64,000 nt of DNA from Chaetoderma sp. LZ-2023a (GCA_034401795.1 CM067372.1:35714351-35778350), one strand, 5' to 3'; counted from the first letter of the stretch, positions 40,937 to 53,745 are shown. The notes: a model not told the origin generated them from the letters alone. Made by a program: numbers and translations.

Positions 40937-43900
40937 ATAAAGATACAGGGATTGCTGCGTAGAAATGGTTAATGTCGCCAAACATAAAGATACAGGAAGT
41001 GCTGCGTAGAAATGGTTAATGTCGCCAAACATAAAGATACAGGGAGTGCTGCGTAGAAATGGTTAATGTCGCCAAACATAAAGATACAGGGATTGCTGCG
41101 TAGAAATGGTTAATGTCGCCAAACATAAAGATACAGGGATTGCTGCGTAGAAATGGTTAATGTCGCCAAACATAAAGATACAGGGAGTGCTGCGTAGAAA
41201 TGGTTAATGTCGCCAAATATAAAGATACAGGGAGTGCTGCGTAGAAATGGTTAATGTCGCCAAACATAAAGATACAGGGAGTGCTGCGTAGAAATGGTTA
41301 ATGTCGCCAAACATAAAGATACAGGGATTGCTGCGTAGAAATGGTTAATGTCGCCAAACATAAAGATACAGGAAGTGCTGCGTAGAAATGGTTAATGTCG
41401 CCAAACATAAAGATACAGGGATTGCTGCGTAGAAATGGTTAATGTCGCCAAACATAAAGATACAGGGAGTGCTGCGTAGAAATGGTTAATGTCGCCAAAC
41501 ATAAAGATACAGGGAGTGCTGCGTAGAAATGGTTAATGTCGCCAAATATAAAGATACAGGGAGTGCTGCGTAGAAATGGTTAATGTCGCCAAACATAAAG
41601 ATACAGGGAGTGCTGCGTAGAAATGGTTAATGTCGCCAAACATAAAGATACAGGGATTGCTGCGTAGAAATGGTTAATGTCGCCAAACATAAAGATACAG
41701 GAAGTGCTGCGTAGAAATGGTTAATGTCGCCAAACATAAAGATACAGGGAGTGCTGCGTAGAAATGGTTAATGTCGCCAAACATAAAGATACAGGAAGTG
41801 CTGCGTAGAAATGGTTAATGTCACCAAACATAAAGATACAGGGAGTGCTGCGTAGAAATGGTTAATGTCACCAAATATAAAGATACAGGGAGTGCTGCGT
41901 AGAAATGGTTAATGTCACCAAACATAAAGATACAGGGATTGCTGCGTAGAAATGGTTAATGTCACCAAATATAAAGATACAGGGAGTGCTGCGTAGAAAT
42001 GGTTAATGTCGCCAAATATAAAGATACAGGGAGTGCTGCGTAGAAATGGTTAATGTCACCAAATATAAAGATACAGGGAGTGCTGCGTAGAAATGGTTAA
42101 TGTCGCCAAATATAAAGATACAGGGAGTACTGCGTAGAAATGGTTAATGTCGCCAAATATAAAGATACAGGGAGTGCTGCGTAGAAATGGTTAATGTCGC
42201 CAAACATAAAGATACAGGGATTGCTGCGTAGAAATGGTTAATGTCGCCAAACATAAAGATACAGGGATTGCTGCGTAGAAATGGTTAATGTCGCCAAACA
42301 TAAAGATACAGGGATTGCTGCGTAGAAATGGTTAATGTCACCAAATATAAAGATACAGGGAGTGCTGAGTAGAAATGGTTAATGTCGCCAAATATAAAGA
42401 TACAGGGAGTGCTGCGTAGAAATGGTTAATGTCACCAAACATAAAGATACAGGGATTGCTGCGTAGAAATGGTTAATGTCGCCAAACATAAAGATACAGG
42501 GATTGCTGCGTAGAAATGGTTAATGTCACCAAATATAAAGATACAGGGATTGCTGCGTAGAAATGGTTAATGTCACCAAATATAAAGATACAGGGAGTGC
42601 TGCGTAGAAATGGTTAATGTCGCCAAACATAAAGATACAGGGAGTGCTGCGTAGAAATGGTTAATGTCGCCAAATATAAAGATACAGGGAGTGCTGCGTA
42701 GAAATAGTTAATGTCGCCAAACATAAAGATACAGGGAGTGCTGCGTAGAAATGGTTAATGTCGCCAAACATAAAGATACAGGGATTGCTGCGTAGAAATG
42801 GTTAATGTCACCAAATATAAAGATACAGGGATTGCTGCGTAGAAATGGTTAATGTCGCCAAACATAAAGATACAGGGAGTGCTGAGTAGAAATGGTTAAT
42901 GTCACCAAATATAAAGATACAGGGATTGCTGCGTAGAAATGGTTAATGTCACCAAACATAAAGATACAGGGATTGCTGCGTAGAAATGGTTAATGTCGCC
43001 AAATATAAAGATACAGGGAGTGCTGCGTAGAAATGGTTAATGTCGCCAAATATAAAGATACAGGGAGTGCTGCGTAGAAATGGTTAATGTCACCAAATAT
43101 AAAGATACAGGGATTGCTGCGTAGAAATGGTTAATGTCACCAAATATAAAGATACAGGGATTGCTGCGTAGAAATGGTTAATGTCGCCAAATATAAAGAT
43201 ACAGGGAGTGCTGCGTAGAAATGGTTAATGTTGCCAAATATAAAGATACAGGGAGTGCTGCGTAGAAATGGTTAATGTCACCAAATATAAAGATACAGGG
43301 ATTGCTGCGTAGAAATGGTTAATGTCACCAAATATAAAGATACAGGGATTGCTGCGTAGAAATGGTTAATGTCACCAAACATAAAGATACAGGGAGTGCT
43401 GAGTAGAAATGGTTAATGTCGCCAAACATAAAGATACAGGGAGTGCTGCGTAGAAATGGTTAATGTCGCCAAACATAAAGATACAGGGAGTGCTGCGTAG
43501 AAATGGTTAATGTCACCAAATATAAAGATACAGGGATTGCTGCGTAGAAATGGTTAATGTCACCAAATATAAAGATACAGGGATTGCTGCGTAGAAATGG
43601 TTAATGTCACCAAATATAAAGATACAGGGAGTGCTGAGTAGAAATGGTTAATGTCGCCAAATATAAAGATACAGGGAGTGCTGCGTAGAAATGGTTAATG
43701 TCGCCAAACATAAAGATACAGGGAGTGCTGCGTAGAAATGGTTAATGTCGCCAAATATAAAGATACAGGGAGTGCTGCGTAGAAATAGTTAATGTCGCCA
43801 AACATAAAGATACAGGGAGTGCTGCGTAGAAATGGTTAATGTCGCCAAACATAAAGATACAGGGATTGCTGCGTAGAAATGGTTAATGTCACCAAATATA

Positions 43901-44872
43901 AAGATACAGGGAGTGCTGCGTAGAAATGGTTAATGTCACCAAATATAAAGATACAGGGAGTGCTGCGTAGAAATGGTTAATGTCACCAAATATAAAGATA
44001 CAGGGATTGCTGCGTAGAAATGGTTAATGTCACCAAATATAAAGATACAGGGAGTGCTGCGTAGAAATGAAGATACAGGGATTGCTGCGTAGAAATGGTT
44101 AATGTCACCAAATATAAAGATACAGGGAGTGCTGCGTAGAAATGGTTAATGTCACCAAATATAAAGATACAGGGATTGCTGCGTAGAAATGGTTAATGTC
44201 ACCAAATATAAAGATACAGGGAGTGCTGCGTAGAAATGGTTAATGTCACCAAATATAAAGATACAGGGAGTGCTGCGTAGAAATGGTTAATGTCACCAAA
44301 TATAAAGATACAGGGAGTGCTGCGTAGAAATGGTTAATGTCGCCAAATATAAAGATACAGGGAGTGCTGCGTAGAAATGGTTAATGTCGCCAAATATAAA
44401 GATACAGGGAGTGCTGCGTAGAAATGGTTAATGTCGCCAAATATAAAGATACAGGGAGTGCTGCGTAGAAATGGTTAATGTCGCCAAATATAAAGATACA
44501 GGGAGTGCTGCGTAGAAATGGTTAATGTCGCCAAATATAAAGATACAGGGAGTGCTGCGTAGAAATGGTTAATGTCGCCAAATATAAAGATACAGGGAGT
44601 GCTGCGTAGAAATGGTTAATGTCGCCAAACATAAAGATACAGGGATTGCTGCGTAGAAATGGTTAATGTCACCAAATATAAAGATACAGGGAGTGCTGTG
44701 TAGAAATGGTTAATGTCGCCAAATATAAAGATACAGGGAGTGCTGCGTAGAAATGGTTAATGTCGCCAAATATAAAGATACAGGGAGTGCTGCGTAGAAA
44801 TGGTTAATGTCGCCAAACATAAAGATACAGGGAGTGCTGCGTAGAAATGGTTAATGTCGCCAAACATAAAGA
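40937..44872. repeat. 47-bp minisatellite, about 84 copies
   Basis: Unit: 'ATAAAGATACAGGGATTGCT' then GCGTAGAAATGGTTAATGTC then GCCAAAC. The 3929 bp from 40937 to 44865 equals 84 x 47 minus 19, and a single 19-bp deletion is visible at about 44069, so the other units are all in register. Variation is almost confined to four sites (GGGATTG/GGGAGTG/GGAAGTG, GTCGCC/GTCACC, AAAC/AAAT and a rare CTGAGT). The unit has no open coding frame. Such uniformity implies recent expansion or gene conversion. Confidence 0.97.
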
Positions 44873-44937
44873 GGAAGTAATTTAACCACTCTGGTGTCAC
44901 CAGCGCCTCAAAGCGCTCAAAATACTATTTATTTCAT

Positions 44938-45163
44938 TTAACCATTTATCTGCCAATACTTTTCAAGGAAACTTAGATTTCTGTTATCCTTCAGATGGAC
45001 ATTCATCAAAGAAAATTCTAATTTCTGCTTAGCCAAGAGTATTTTTGAAAATTTACCACTGGAATGACTGGCTCGGTTATTCTTCTCTTAGCCTGAAAAT
45101 GGGCATTTTTCAAAATCACTGCAGAGGTTGTTTTTTACCAACTTGCCCATTAAAGGGTTAAAT
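44938..45163. repeat. Family A hairpin element
   Basis: The left core half is intact ('TTACCACTGGAATGACTGGC'); the right core half is partly deleted; right arm type 1 ends TTAAAGGGTTAA. Confidence 0.75.
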
Positions 45164-45539
45164 TGGCACAAGAGGGATTAATCACAAAACTAAGCTGCCA
45201 AAAAATTAGCAGAATTGACAGCAATTAGGAAATACTCATTTCAAGGTCATTCATTAGATGTGTAAGCTTTAGAGGATATTGCAAAGGAAATCAGTACTAG
45301 CGACACACTGACCTATAGAGGGAAGTTTATTAAACACTTAATGATTCAGCCACTTTATTCAATAGGATTTGTGTGACAATTTCACATACATCTATTCATT
45401 TAGTTTTTACTATGTCAAATGTAGGTATCAGATCCATCCATCAATCAAATAAAGTGGTTTTTGTCAGTGTATATTAATTAAATCATTATCATGTTTCACT
45501 GGACAACCTGGACATCTGTTAGCCTCAGTAATAATAGCC
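45164..45539. other. Spacer
   Basis: AT-rich; nothing recognised. Confidence 0.4.
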
Positions 45540-45765
45540 TTTAACCCTTTAACTCTCGAATTTGTTCAAGAATTTCAATTTTCTCATAGAAAATGTCCAT
45601 TTGAAGACCAAGAGAAAACTATTTATAGAAAATTTACCGCTTGAATGACTGGCTCAGTTATCGAGCCAGATTTTCTAGTGCTCAAATTTTTTTTTAAGTC
45701 TTCTCTTGATCTTCAAATGGACATTTCTAAAGACCACTGCAAAACCAAATTTGGCAAATGATGGT
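45540..45765. repeat. Family A hairpin element, reverse orientation
   Basis: Starts TTAACCCTTTAACTCTCGAA (type 2) and ends with a type 1 arm. Confidence 0.85.
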
Positions 45766-45807
45766 TAATTGCCTGAACTTTCAGTGTCTTAAAATCTTTA
45801 AACGGCT

Positions 45808-45895
45808 ACACAGGAAACCATTTTGAAATAATTTGTCTGGAACCTGCTAAGCAGCAATGGCTCCCAGTCAAATTAGCATCAAAATATTCATTAGA
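45808..45895. repeat. Family B hairpin, diverged
   Basis: 'AACCATTTTGAAATAATTTG' left arm and 'CAAATTAGCATCAAAATATT' right arm. Confidence 0.65.
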
Positions 45896-45947
45896 AATTA
45901 TCCCAGGTCTACCATCGTAAAGAAAGAGTCAAGGAGGATTGAAATTC

Positions 45948-46180
45948 TTAACCCTTTTCACACTTGACCTGGCCAAAAATGGTTTCTGCTGTGGTGCTGA
46001 GAACTGTCCATTTGCAGATCAAGAACACTATTTTTGAAAATTTACCACTGAAATGACTGGCTCGATAAACCAGCCAGTTATTCCAGTGATACATTTTCTA
46101 AAATAATCTCTTGGTGTGTAAATACAAATAAGCATTTTCAATGAGAGAATTGAAATTTTTTAAAACAAATTTGAGGGTAA
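45948..46180. repeat. Family A hairpin element, forward orientation
   Basis: Left arm type 1 ('CTGGCCAAAAATGGTTTCTG'), right arm type 2 ('AAACAAATTTGAGGGT'). Confidence 0.85.
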
Positions 46181-46524
46181 AATCTGAAGCATAATTATAG
46201 ATATACGTGAAACTAGCTTTATTTCCTATTATTTCCCTTCAAAAGTCCTCTTATTGTAGGTTTTATAAATCACAATGAGTTGTTTTTGGACAAGCAAGAA
46301 CTATACAGTTCACAAGACACAGAATACAATTAGAATCGTTTTACACAATTTACAGGATTTACACACTTGAAATCCTAAGTGTATATTTGTCCTAGTCATC
46401 AGCCTCTAGAGTGACTCACTATAAAGAGGAATACGCTACACACCTTATAAACAGCTAGAGTGCAGTACAGAAACAACTTAACCGGTTTACAAAACAAAAA
46501 CATGCTAGTTAGTAAGAAATGTTC

Positions 46525-46618
46525 TGTTGAATATTTTGAACATAATTGGATTGGAAGACATTGCTGCCTTAAAGCAGAAATGTCTTCCAATCCACTTATG
46601 TTCAAAATATTCAACAGA
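46525..46618. repeat. Family B palindromic hairpin
   Basis: 94 bp. Arms 'TGTTGAATATTTTGAACATA' and complement, near-perfect. Flanked by 'TTTACAAAACAAAAA' and 'TTTATTTTGTTTTGG', which may be outer inverted arms. Confidence 0.88.
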
Positions 46619-47480
46619 ACACTTTATTTTGTTTTGGAACCATGCAACATTATTTCTGAGTTACATTACATTTAAACTGCTAATGATAATTGCCTGTGAT
46701 GAACAGCATTAGAATCAAACCCATATATATATATATAGTTACTAAAGGTATTATTCTTTACTTTCGCCTAAATTACCTGACTGAATCAGCATCATCAATA
46801 TATGCAGACAGGTTTTCAAATCCTAAATACCCTGAAAGGAGGTTATGCGCAGCGCTATCAGTCAAAGCTCTTTGTGGCTTAGAGAACTGAGAGGATCAAT
46901 ACCTTATTCAGTCAGTCGTGAGATCCTCATATCCTCAGTGTCCGCCTTGAGTGCGCTGATAGCAAGACCCTGTATGACAACAATAGATCCTAGAACATTC
47001 TCCCGATCTATTGTGGGAAGATTGCAAGGCAGAATTTGAGATTTGCCAGAGGGCAAAATTGTATTCTGTCTAAGCTTGGCTTCCTCTAGCTTTGGGCTAA
47101 GATCTGGAGATTGAATATGCAGAGTAAACCAGTGAATCTTGCGGGTTGATTAATAAGAGAAATCTCTCAAATGCTTTCAAACAATGTGAATCTTGCACGT
47201 TATCTGACAGCAGAAATCTCTCAAATGTGTCTTAGACCTTCAAGCGGGATATCTGATTAAGAAGAAGACTGTAAAACGTTTTGCGGACATTGAGAGAGGA
47301 TTAGTGTGATTGATATTTGGACAGCGGTCAGTCCTGCAATCAAATCTCTGTCCATATTGTCAAGTCATGATTCACAGCTACCTGATGACTTTAACCTTTA
47401 ATCTGATTCATTATACAATATTTAGACAATAATTACTACAAATGCAACAAATAAAACCTTCATGATTATTGTAATGCGAT
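46619..47480. other. Spacer with short open frames, no recognised exon
   Basis: 46840-47045 is less AT-rich and has two overlapping plus-strand frames of 64-66 codons with no domain or splice support. (AT)n at 46724-46737. Confidence 0.45.
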
Positions 47481-47481
47481 T

Positions 47482-47550
47482 TGACTGAATATTGTTGTTG
47501 CCTTAAATAGTAACAACTTTCAGTCAAATAGTTTACAAAATATTCAGTAT
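47482..47550. repeat. Family B hairpin
   Basis: Arms 'GATTTGACTGAATATTG' and 'CTTTCAGTCAAATAG', with an outer 'ACAAAATATTCAG' end. Confidence 0.65.
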
Positions 47551-47788
47551 GTTTTATTCTACGAGACCTTTAAGTCAATTTGCTCAGAATTCTGGATGTC
47601 AGAGAACTACTCTATGAGAAATCTCAGAAAACATATCCCATAGATCAAATATCACTTTTTGACCGCCAACATTTACAATGAGCTCAGAATATTTCAGAAA
47701 CTTCATTGAGATGTGCAAATACAATGTTCCTTTACATTCCATTTCAATCTGTAAATTCACAAACCTTTATTCTGAGCCCAATGTTTGC

Positions 47789-47997
47789 TTAACCCTTGCC
47801 ACTCTGATGTCCAAATTCTATTTTTTATTAGTTTGACAGCGAAGAATCTGGTGTACTCTTTTCAACAATTTTGGTGGACGATGTTGCTGTCTACGACAGC
47901 ACCATCTTCCACCAAATTTGTTGAAAAATTAACACCAGTTCATCTTTTAATTTAATTTGAAAATTTAAAACTTTGACATCAGAGTAGTAAGAGTTAA
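47789..47997. repeat. Family C hairpin MITE, copy 4
   Basis: Both TTAA flanks are present. The inner hairpin is 'GATGTTGCTGTCTACGACAG'. Confidence 0.88.
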
Positions 47998-47999
47998 AA

Positions 48000-48255
48000 C
48001 CTTCACAATTAACCATGTAACGGCTAAATTTGGTCAAGAAAATCTAAATATTTGTTAATTAAATGACAATTTTCAGGCCAAGAGAATGCTTTTTTTTAAA
48101 TTTACCACCTGAATGACTTGGTCTGTCATTGAGACAGTCATTCACGTGATAAACTTTCAAACAAAATTAGTATTCTCTTCCCCGGTAAATGGACATTCCT
48201 CAAGACTACTGAAAAGGTTGATTTTGATTGACTTCATTCACCATGAAAGGGTAGA
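48000..48255. repeat. Family A hairpin element, reverse orientation
   Basis: Starts three bases after a family C copy; left arm type 2, right arm type 1. Confidence 0.75.
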
Positions 48256-48975
48256 GTTCAATATGAAATAGTATTGCACACTGCTTGCTCTGGCTAAATT
48301 TTTTATTAAAACCATTACTCAGCTGAATTTCTGTGACAGCATCGCAGTCGGATCTTTCCCTCAGCACACTTAAACTGGTGCCCAATGTTTATTCCGCAAA
48401 TAAGGGTTGTTCAAAGCTTTTGCGGTTTTAAACTGCTTTCATGAACACTTTGTCAGAATGTCAACACCAGTTATATTGATCTTCAACTATCTATATGAAC
48501 ATTGACATTTTGACTACAGCATCAATAAAAGGCCACCCCCACACACACACCCCACCGCCACCCCCACCAACCCACCCCTACATACACCCAGACCCATCAA
48601 ATTTTTCATGACTTCATCAGAAAATATAAAGAGAATCTTAATCAATACATTCTTGCACTACCTGGTAATGGATTCCGAAGTGTTCACAAATCAGGGTTTA
48701 GACTGAGCAATTTCAGCACTATGTTAAAATATACTAAAAACACATCACAGCCACTATTAAAGTTTAACTTAAACCTTTCAACAAATTCACATACTCCTAT
48801 AATCCCAAGATATTTCAATGACATATTTTGAAAAGCAGCCGGAACAGAGAATGCTTTTGATGTGACTAAACAACATGGACCCTAGAACTCCTACAACCTG
48901 CAGTTCAATTAACCTTTTACAAATAAATTCCCTCCCGGTATCTCAATCTATGGGCAGAAAAGGTAAGCTATTAAT
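48256..48975. other. Spacer with CACC-rich simple repeat
   Basis: 48530-48590 is C/A rich ('CACCCCACCGCCACCCCC'); the rest is AT-rich. Confidence 0.5.
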
Positions 48976-48979
48976 TATT

Positions 48980-49270
48980 TTTAATATTTTGAAAATATAT
49001 GGCAGCAACAGCTCCCAGGTCAATTAGCTCCAAAATATTGTAGAGAATGTTTGAAAATTCATCTCAAAGACTGGCTAGCATTTTCCACTTTCATGACATA
49101 TATCAGCGGTCTAGAGGAATGTCCATTTGCAGGCCAGTTTTGAAGAGATCATTCATGATTGGGTGACTGTTATACCAGTGGCAAAATTAAACAAATTACT
49201 TTCGCTTGGCCCGCAAGTGGACATTCAATAATCAATGGTTTTGATTTTTTTACCAGATTGACCATTCAAA
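48980..49270. repeat. Diverged family B hairpin followed by family A copy
   Basis: Family B at 48983-49040 ('GGCAGCAACAGCTCCCAG'). Family A from about 49090 ('GAATGTCCATTTGCAGGCC') with an eroded core. Confidence 0.6.
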
Positions 49271-49429
49271 TTGCTACTGACGATTATTTCAAAATATTGC
49301 TCTATGATATACGAGAATGATGACAATTTTTCTGGCTTTATTAAACCTAACATCGAAATAATGAATTAATTATCCATAGAACAATAGTCGATAGATCTCC
49401 CCATCTTATGCACTGCATGATCACACAAT

Positions 49430-49665
49430 TAACCCTTTAACAGTCAAGTCGGCCAAAACCAGCCTCTGCTATGGTCTTGTGGAATATCCATTTACAGGCC
49501 AAGAATACAATTTTTGAAAATTTACCACTGGAATGACTGGCTCGATAATCGAGCCTGTCATTTCAGTGATAAATTTTCAAAAATTGTATTCTCACGGCTT
49601 GTAAATGGACCTTCAATCATAAAATATTTAAATTTTTTATGACCAAATTTGAATATTAAAGAGAT
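49430..49665. repeat. Family A hairpin element, forward orientation
   Basis: TTAACCCTTTAACAGTCAAG start, intact core, type 2 right arm. Confidence 0.87.
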
Positions 49666-49904
49666 AACTACATTCTATACATCCATCCAAACACTAAATC
49701 TTATAGCATTTACCAGGATGAAGGGATAAACTTGTAAAGATAATTATCCTCAAATTATTTTCTATTTTCAATATAAAAAAGATAATTTATTTCTGTGTCA
49801 CCTGTTGCTGGGCAGCTGGCTGTATTCAGCACTTAGTCACACCAGTATAACATTTCACACACAATGCCTTATTTGTCAATGCTGAATGGATTATAACAGC
49901 ATTT

Positions 49905-50130
49905 CCTGATGAAGCCTGTGAAAACTGGCCTCTGTAGTCCTCTTGAGGAATGTCCATTTACAGGCCAAAAGAAGAATATATTTGAAAAGTTACCACTGGA
50001 ATGACTAGCTCGATAACCCAGCCAGGAATTCCAGCGGTATTAAATTCTAAAAAATAGTATTCTTTTGGTCTGCAAATGGACATTCAATAAGTAAATATTG
50101 AGATTTTCCCGACCAAATTCAGCCATTAAA
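49905..50130. repeat. Family A hairpin element
   Basis: Intact core 'GGAATGACTAGCTCGATAAC'; ends 'TTAAAAGGGTTAA'. Confidence 0.83.
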
Positions 50131-50254
50131 AGGGTTAACAGAAAGTCAGACAAGAGTCTTACTCAGCACCTGGTGTGAGAAAATGAAGGAACAAACAAAC
50201 AACTTCCTAAACACAAAATGATAAAACCTGACCAGAATAACAGATTATAACACT

Positions 50255-50485
50255 TAACACTTTAACATTCATATCAGCCAAAAATGTCATCTGCAGTGGT
50301 GTTGCGAAATATCCATTTGCAGACCAAGAACACTATTCTTGACAATTTACCACTGGAATGACTGGCTCGATAATTGAGCCAGTCATTCCAGTGGTAAACT
50401 TACAAAAATAGTCTTCTCTTGGTCTGCAAATGCACATTTTCTATGAGAAAATTGAAATTTTCTTGAAAAATGTAAGTGTTAAAGG
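50255..50485. repeat. Family A hairpin element, best reference copy
   Basis: Type 1 left end ('TTTAACATTCATATCAGCCA'), core half 'TTACCACTGGAATGACTGGC', its complement after 'TCGATAATTGAGCC', and type 2 right end ('GAAAAATGTAAGTGTTAAAG'). The outer 20 or so bp of both ends are alike inverted, the next 30 bp differ, and the inner 2 x 60 bp form a nearly perfect hairpin. Non-coding; TTAA-rich borders suggest a piggyBac-type target, which is inference. Confidence 0.88.
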
Positions 50486-50606
50486 TGTAAGACTGGTGCC
50501 ATCAGTGCTTTTTAACCCTAGTTTGCTATTACACCTGTGTAGAACTTTAAATGGCAGGTAGTTGCGAGGATGGCATTCACTCTGAGAATTGTGTAGCTAG
50601 GTGTTG

Positions 50607-50685
50607 TTCAGTTTGAAAATAGTTTATCTGGAAGGTGTTGCAACACCTTCCAGCTGAACCTTTCTCAAACTGAGCAGCAGTTAAT
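50607..50685. repeat. Family B hairpin
   Basis: 'CAGTTTGAAAATAGTTTATC' and 'CCTTTCTCAAACTGA' around 'GGAAGGTGTTGCAACACCTT', a perfect centre. Confidence 0.75.
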
Positions 50686-50962
50686 ATTAAATTTATCTGA
50701 CCGATGGTCAGTCAGACTAATTAAGAATGACAATCAGTCACTAGCTGTGTGTCATGTTTGTTCTGGATTCCGCTATATTTATTCAGACATATGGACAATT
50801 CCTTTTCTGACCACAATGTGGAATATGACATCAAACTGACCGTAGCTTATTCTGTTAGGCTTTGAAGCATGGGACATTCCATGGACAATGTTAGAAATAC
50901 AGTGGACTTACGAAATGGCTTATTTGTTCTACAGAATACCATCTTCCATGAGAAGCAACTTT

Positions 50963-51393
50963 AACCCTTTAACGCTCATATCAGCCAAAAATGCCTTCTG
51001 CAGTGGCCTTGAGAAATGCCCATTTACAAACCAAAAGAAGACTATTTTTTAAGATTTACCACTGGAATGACTGTCTCGATAACTGAGCCAGTTATTCCAG
51101 TGGTAAATTTTCAAAAATAGTCTTCTCTTGGTCTGCAAATGGATATTTTCTATGAGAAAATTTAAATTTTATTGAATACATTTAAAGGGTTAACTGCATG
51201 TGCTCAAATGTGTTCAAGAAAATAGCAATTCTGAATAGAAACTGTCCATTTGCAGACAACGAAATTATTTTTGAAAATTTATTGCTGGAATGTCGAGCCA
51301 TCATTCCAGTATTAAAAGTAAAGGTTAAAAAATCTCTTGACATTTCTCAAAACCATTTTACAGAAGACATTTATGACCAGGTTGAGTGTTAAA
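50963..51393. repeat. Two family A elements back to back
   Basis: 50963-51193 is well preserved, forward orientation. 51195-51393 follows directly, with a shortened core ('TTGCTGGAATGTCGAGCC'). Confidence 0.83.
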
Positions 51394-51930
51394 GGGCTTG
51401 TATATAAAGCTCTTCGCTTGACTGATCTTTAAACAATTGCTCTGAGGCAATATATGATTGTATATATATAAATTCTGTATTTTTTCACAATGTGGGTATT
51501 ATCAGTCATACATGTGTCAAATATGTCAGGAAAAAAACTCCTGACAACAAACCGACGCTGCTCCTTCTCACTCACCGATATATTTCACACGCTGGGTAAA
51601 AAGCGAAATTATAATAAGAAAAGACTGTGATGTTTCAGTGATGCTTGGCGCCTCTCTTGTGATCACGATTCTCCATTGATGCTGAGCAAATACACCTTAC
51701 ATCTTCAGCCAAAGATGTATTTTCAGGTTAAACAGGATCAATGATAAATTTCAATAAACCATGACAACAAACTGCTCCAGGTGAATAACAGAAATGACTG
51801 AATGACTGAATGACTGAATGATGAATTGATGATGATGATGATGATGATGATTCATACATGATTATAATCGTGAAAAATTAGCCCCACCCCACCCCCTAGG
51901 ATACTGATATAACCTGGTCAATGGAGACTG
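51394..51930. other. Spacer with GAATGACT and GATGAT simple repeats
   Basis: 51794-51850 carries (GAATGACT)n then (GATGAT)n. No exon recognised. Confidence 0.55.
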
Positions 51931-51932
51931 AT

Positions 51933-52134
51933 TTAACAGTTACACCTTTCATGTCAATATTCTATCTTTTACTGTATCACTAACAAAGAAACTGGTGTAC
52001 ATTCTTCAACAATTTTGGCGGATGATGTTGCTGTCATCTTCCATAAAAATTTGTTGATAGATGAACGAACACCAGTGCATCTTTTAATTTAATTTGAAAA
52101 TTTTAAATTTAGACATCAAAGTGATAAGGGTTAA
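51933..52134. repeat. Family C hairpin MITE, copy 5
   Basis: TTAA at both ends; part of the loop is lost. Confidence 0.83.
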
Positions 52135-52299
52135 TCAACTCATTGCATTAAAGTTAAAGGAATTCATTTCTATAAAGCTTAGTGCCCCGCCCATTTCTAG
52201 CTAAACTCTTCACAGATTTAATGCATGTTGCAATCGATTTGAAACTTTGAAATATAAATTCTAGGAATCTAGATTTCAAGGCCACTATAAGGCAAGATG

Positions 52300-52382
52300 T
52301 TGACTATTTTTAAACAATATGACTGGTTGCTGTTGCCATAGGCAGCAACAGCTCCCAGTCAATTAGTCTGAAAAATTTACAA
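52300..52382. repeat. Family B hairpin, diverged
   Basis: 'CAATATGACTGGTTGCTGTT' and 'CAGCTCCCAGTCAATTAG'. Confidence 0.6.
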
Positions 52383-53060
52383 TTTAATAAAGATTATGTT
52401 TAATATTTTGATGACATATGTTTGACTTTCATGATGGAGCTATGCATCATTATAATTGTGAAGTAAGTATTTAATTATGAGGTCAGAGACTTGAGTGACA
52501 GATCAGATCCCTCCATTGCTGTCATATGGCCCCCACAAATCCCACACTAGCAAGGTTTTTAACTATAGAGAATTTTTCTGTTCTGAAGATGAACCTCTAG
52601 ATTAGAATGCTAATGGAACTGATTATAACCAAAGGAGTCATATCTACTCTAAAATGTTGAAGTCTTCAGAAATGTGCATCATTCTGCAGGAATTAGTTAG
52701 CACTAAGTCAATAGATGGGGGAGGTGGTACATGGGTTAGAGCTTCAGAAAGAGGACCTTTGATTGCTTGATAAGAACAATGTGTATATATTTGACCCAGG
52801 TCATTAAGGTAAATAAACAGAGGGTCCAGCGAGCTAGAGATCTGACCCCTGGATGCCATTAGAGTGCTATCATCTGCAGGAGTTCAAACAGAGGAGAGAA
52901 CAGAGGCTAGACATCACACAGATGTACAGAAAATTATAGACATCACACAGCTGAGAAACATGATTTCAATAGAAACAAATTTGAAACATGAAACAACATT
53001 TTGAAAACAGATTATTTCCAGTCACCAGGCCCACCTCCCCAGCCTTAGTGCGCGTCTCTA
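52383..53060. other. Spacer
   Basis: AT-rich; no exon or repeat family recognised. Confidence 0.4.
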
Positions 53061-53062
53061 AC

Positions 53063-53155
53063 AGATCTCTCTCCCTCTCTTCTCCCCACCCCTCCCTCCC
53101 TCCCTCCCTCCCTCCCTCCCTCCCTCCCTCCCTCCCTCCATCCATCCATCCATCC

Positions 53156-53193
<38 letters not shown>

Positions 53194-53195
53194 GT
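53063..53195. repeat. (TCCC)n-(TCCA)n-(TATC)n compound microsatellite
   Basis: Three tetranucleotide tracts in succession, each sharing a TNNC frame, consistent with one tract evolving into the next. Confidence 0.95.
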
Positions 53196-53509
53196 ATCTG
53201 CATATTACCATAATATGGGTGTATATTTTGTGACATATGGAAGCTTTGAAGCTTCTCCATGACATCTGAACCATCCCTTGGCTAATTTAGGACATGACAG
53301 TCAATTTACATGTCAGTCAATAACATGACAGACACATGTGTGGAATATCAGAGCTCAGATGATATGCATGTGCAGCAGCTTCAGTCAGTGAAGCCTTGGG
53401 CAAGATTCTCATCCCTTCCAACATTCAGAAGTTATGTGCAGTAAAACCTGCTGTTAAGGACCACCTTGTGGCACACATTAGCATTGAATCAGGATATAGA
53501 CAGCTTCTC

Positions 53510-53745
53510 TCGTGACCCTTTATTGGTCAAGCTGGCCACAACAAGCCTCTTCAATGGCCATTTGCAGGTCAAGGGATTGACTACCAGTATTTTGGAAATT
53601 TTACCACTAGAATGACTAGCTCAGAAAACCAAGCCAGTCATTCCAGTGCTAAAGTTTCCAAAATTGTCTTCTCTTATCCTGTAAATGGTCACATTTACTA
53701 AGCAAAAATATCAAATCTCTTCACCAAATAATAGCTATTAAAGGG
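53510..53745. repeat. Family A hairpin element
   Basis: 'GAATGACTAGCTCAGAAAAC' centre; ends 'TATTAAAGGGTTAG'. Confidence 0.8.

Noticed and set aside
40937-44872. A CRISPR-like repeat array
   Set aside because: Units are contiguous 47-bp repeats without unique spacers, in a eukaryotic setting; it is a minisatellite.
46690-47039. Overlapping 64-66 codon plus-strand ORFs
   Set aside because: No recognisable domain, no splice support, and composition no different from other random frames.
51576-51591. A 16-nt candidate exon (CAG/CGTGTGAAATATATCG/GTGAGT) on the minus strand
   Set aside because: Good splice consensus, but 16 nt cannot be supported as a RASGEF1 leader exon without transcript data.
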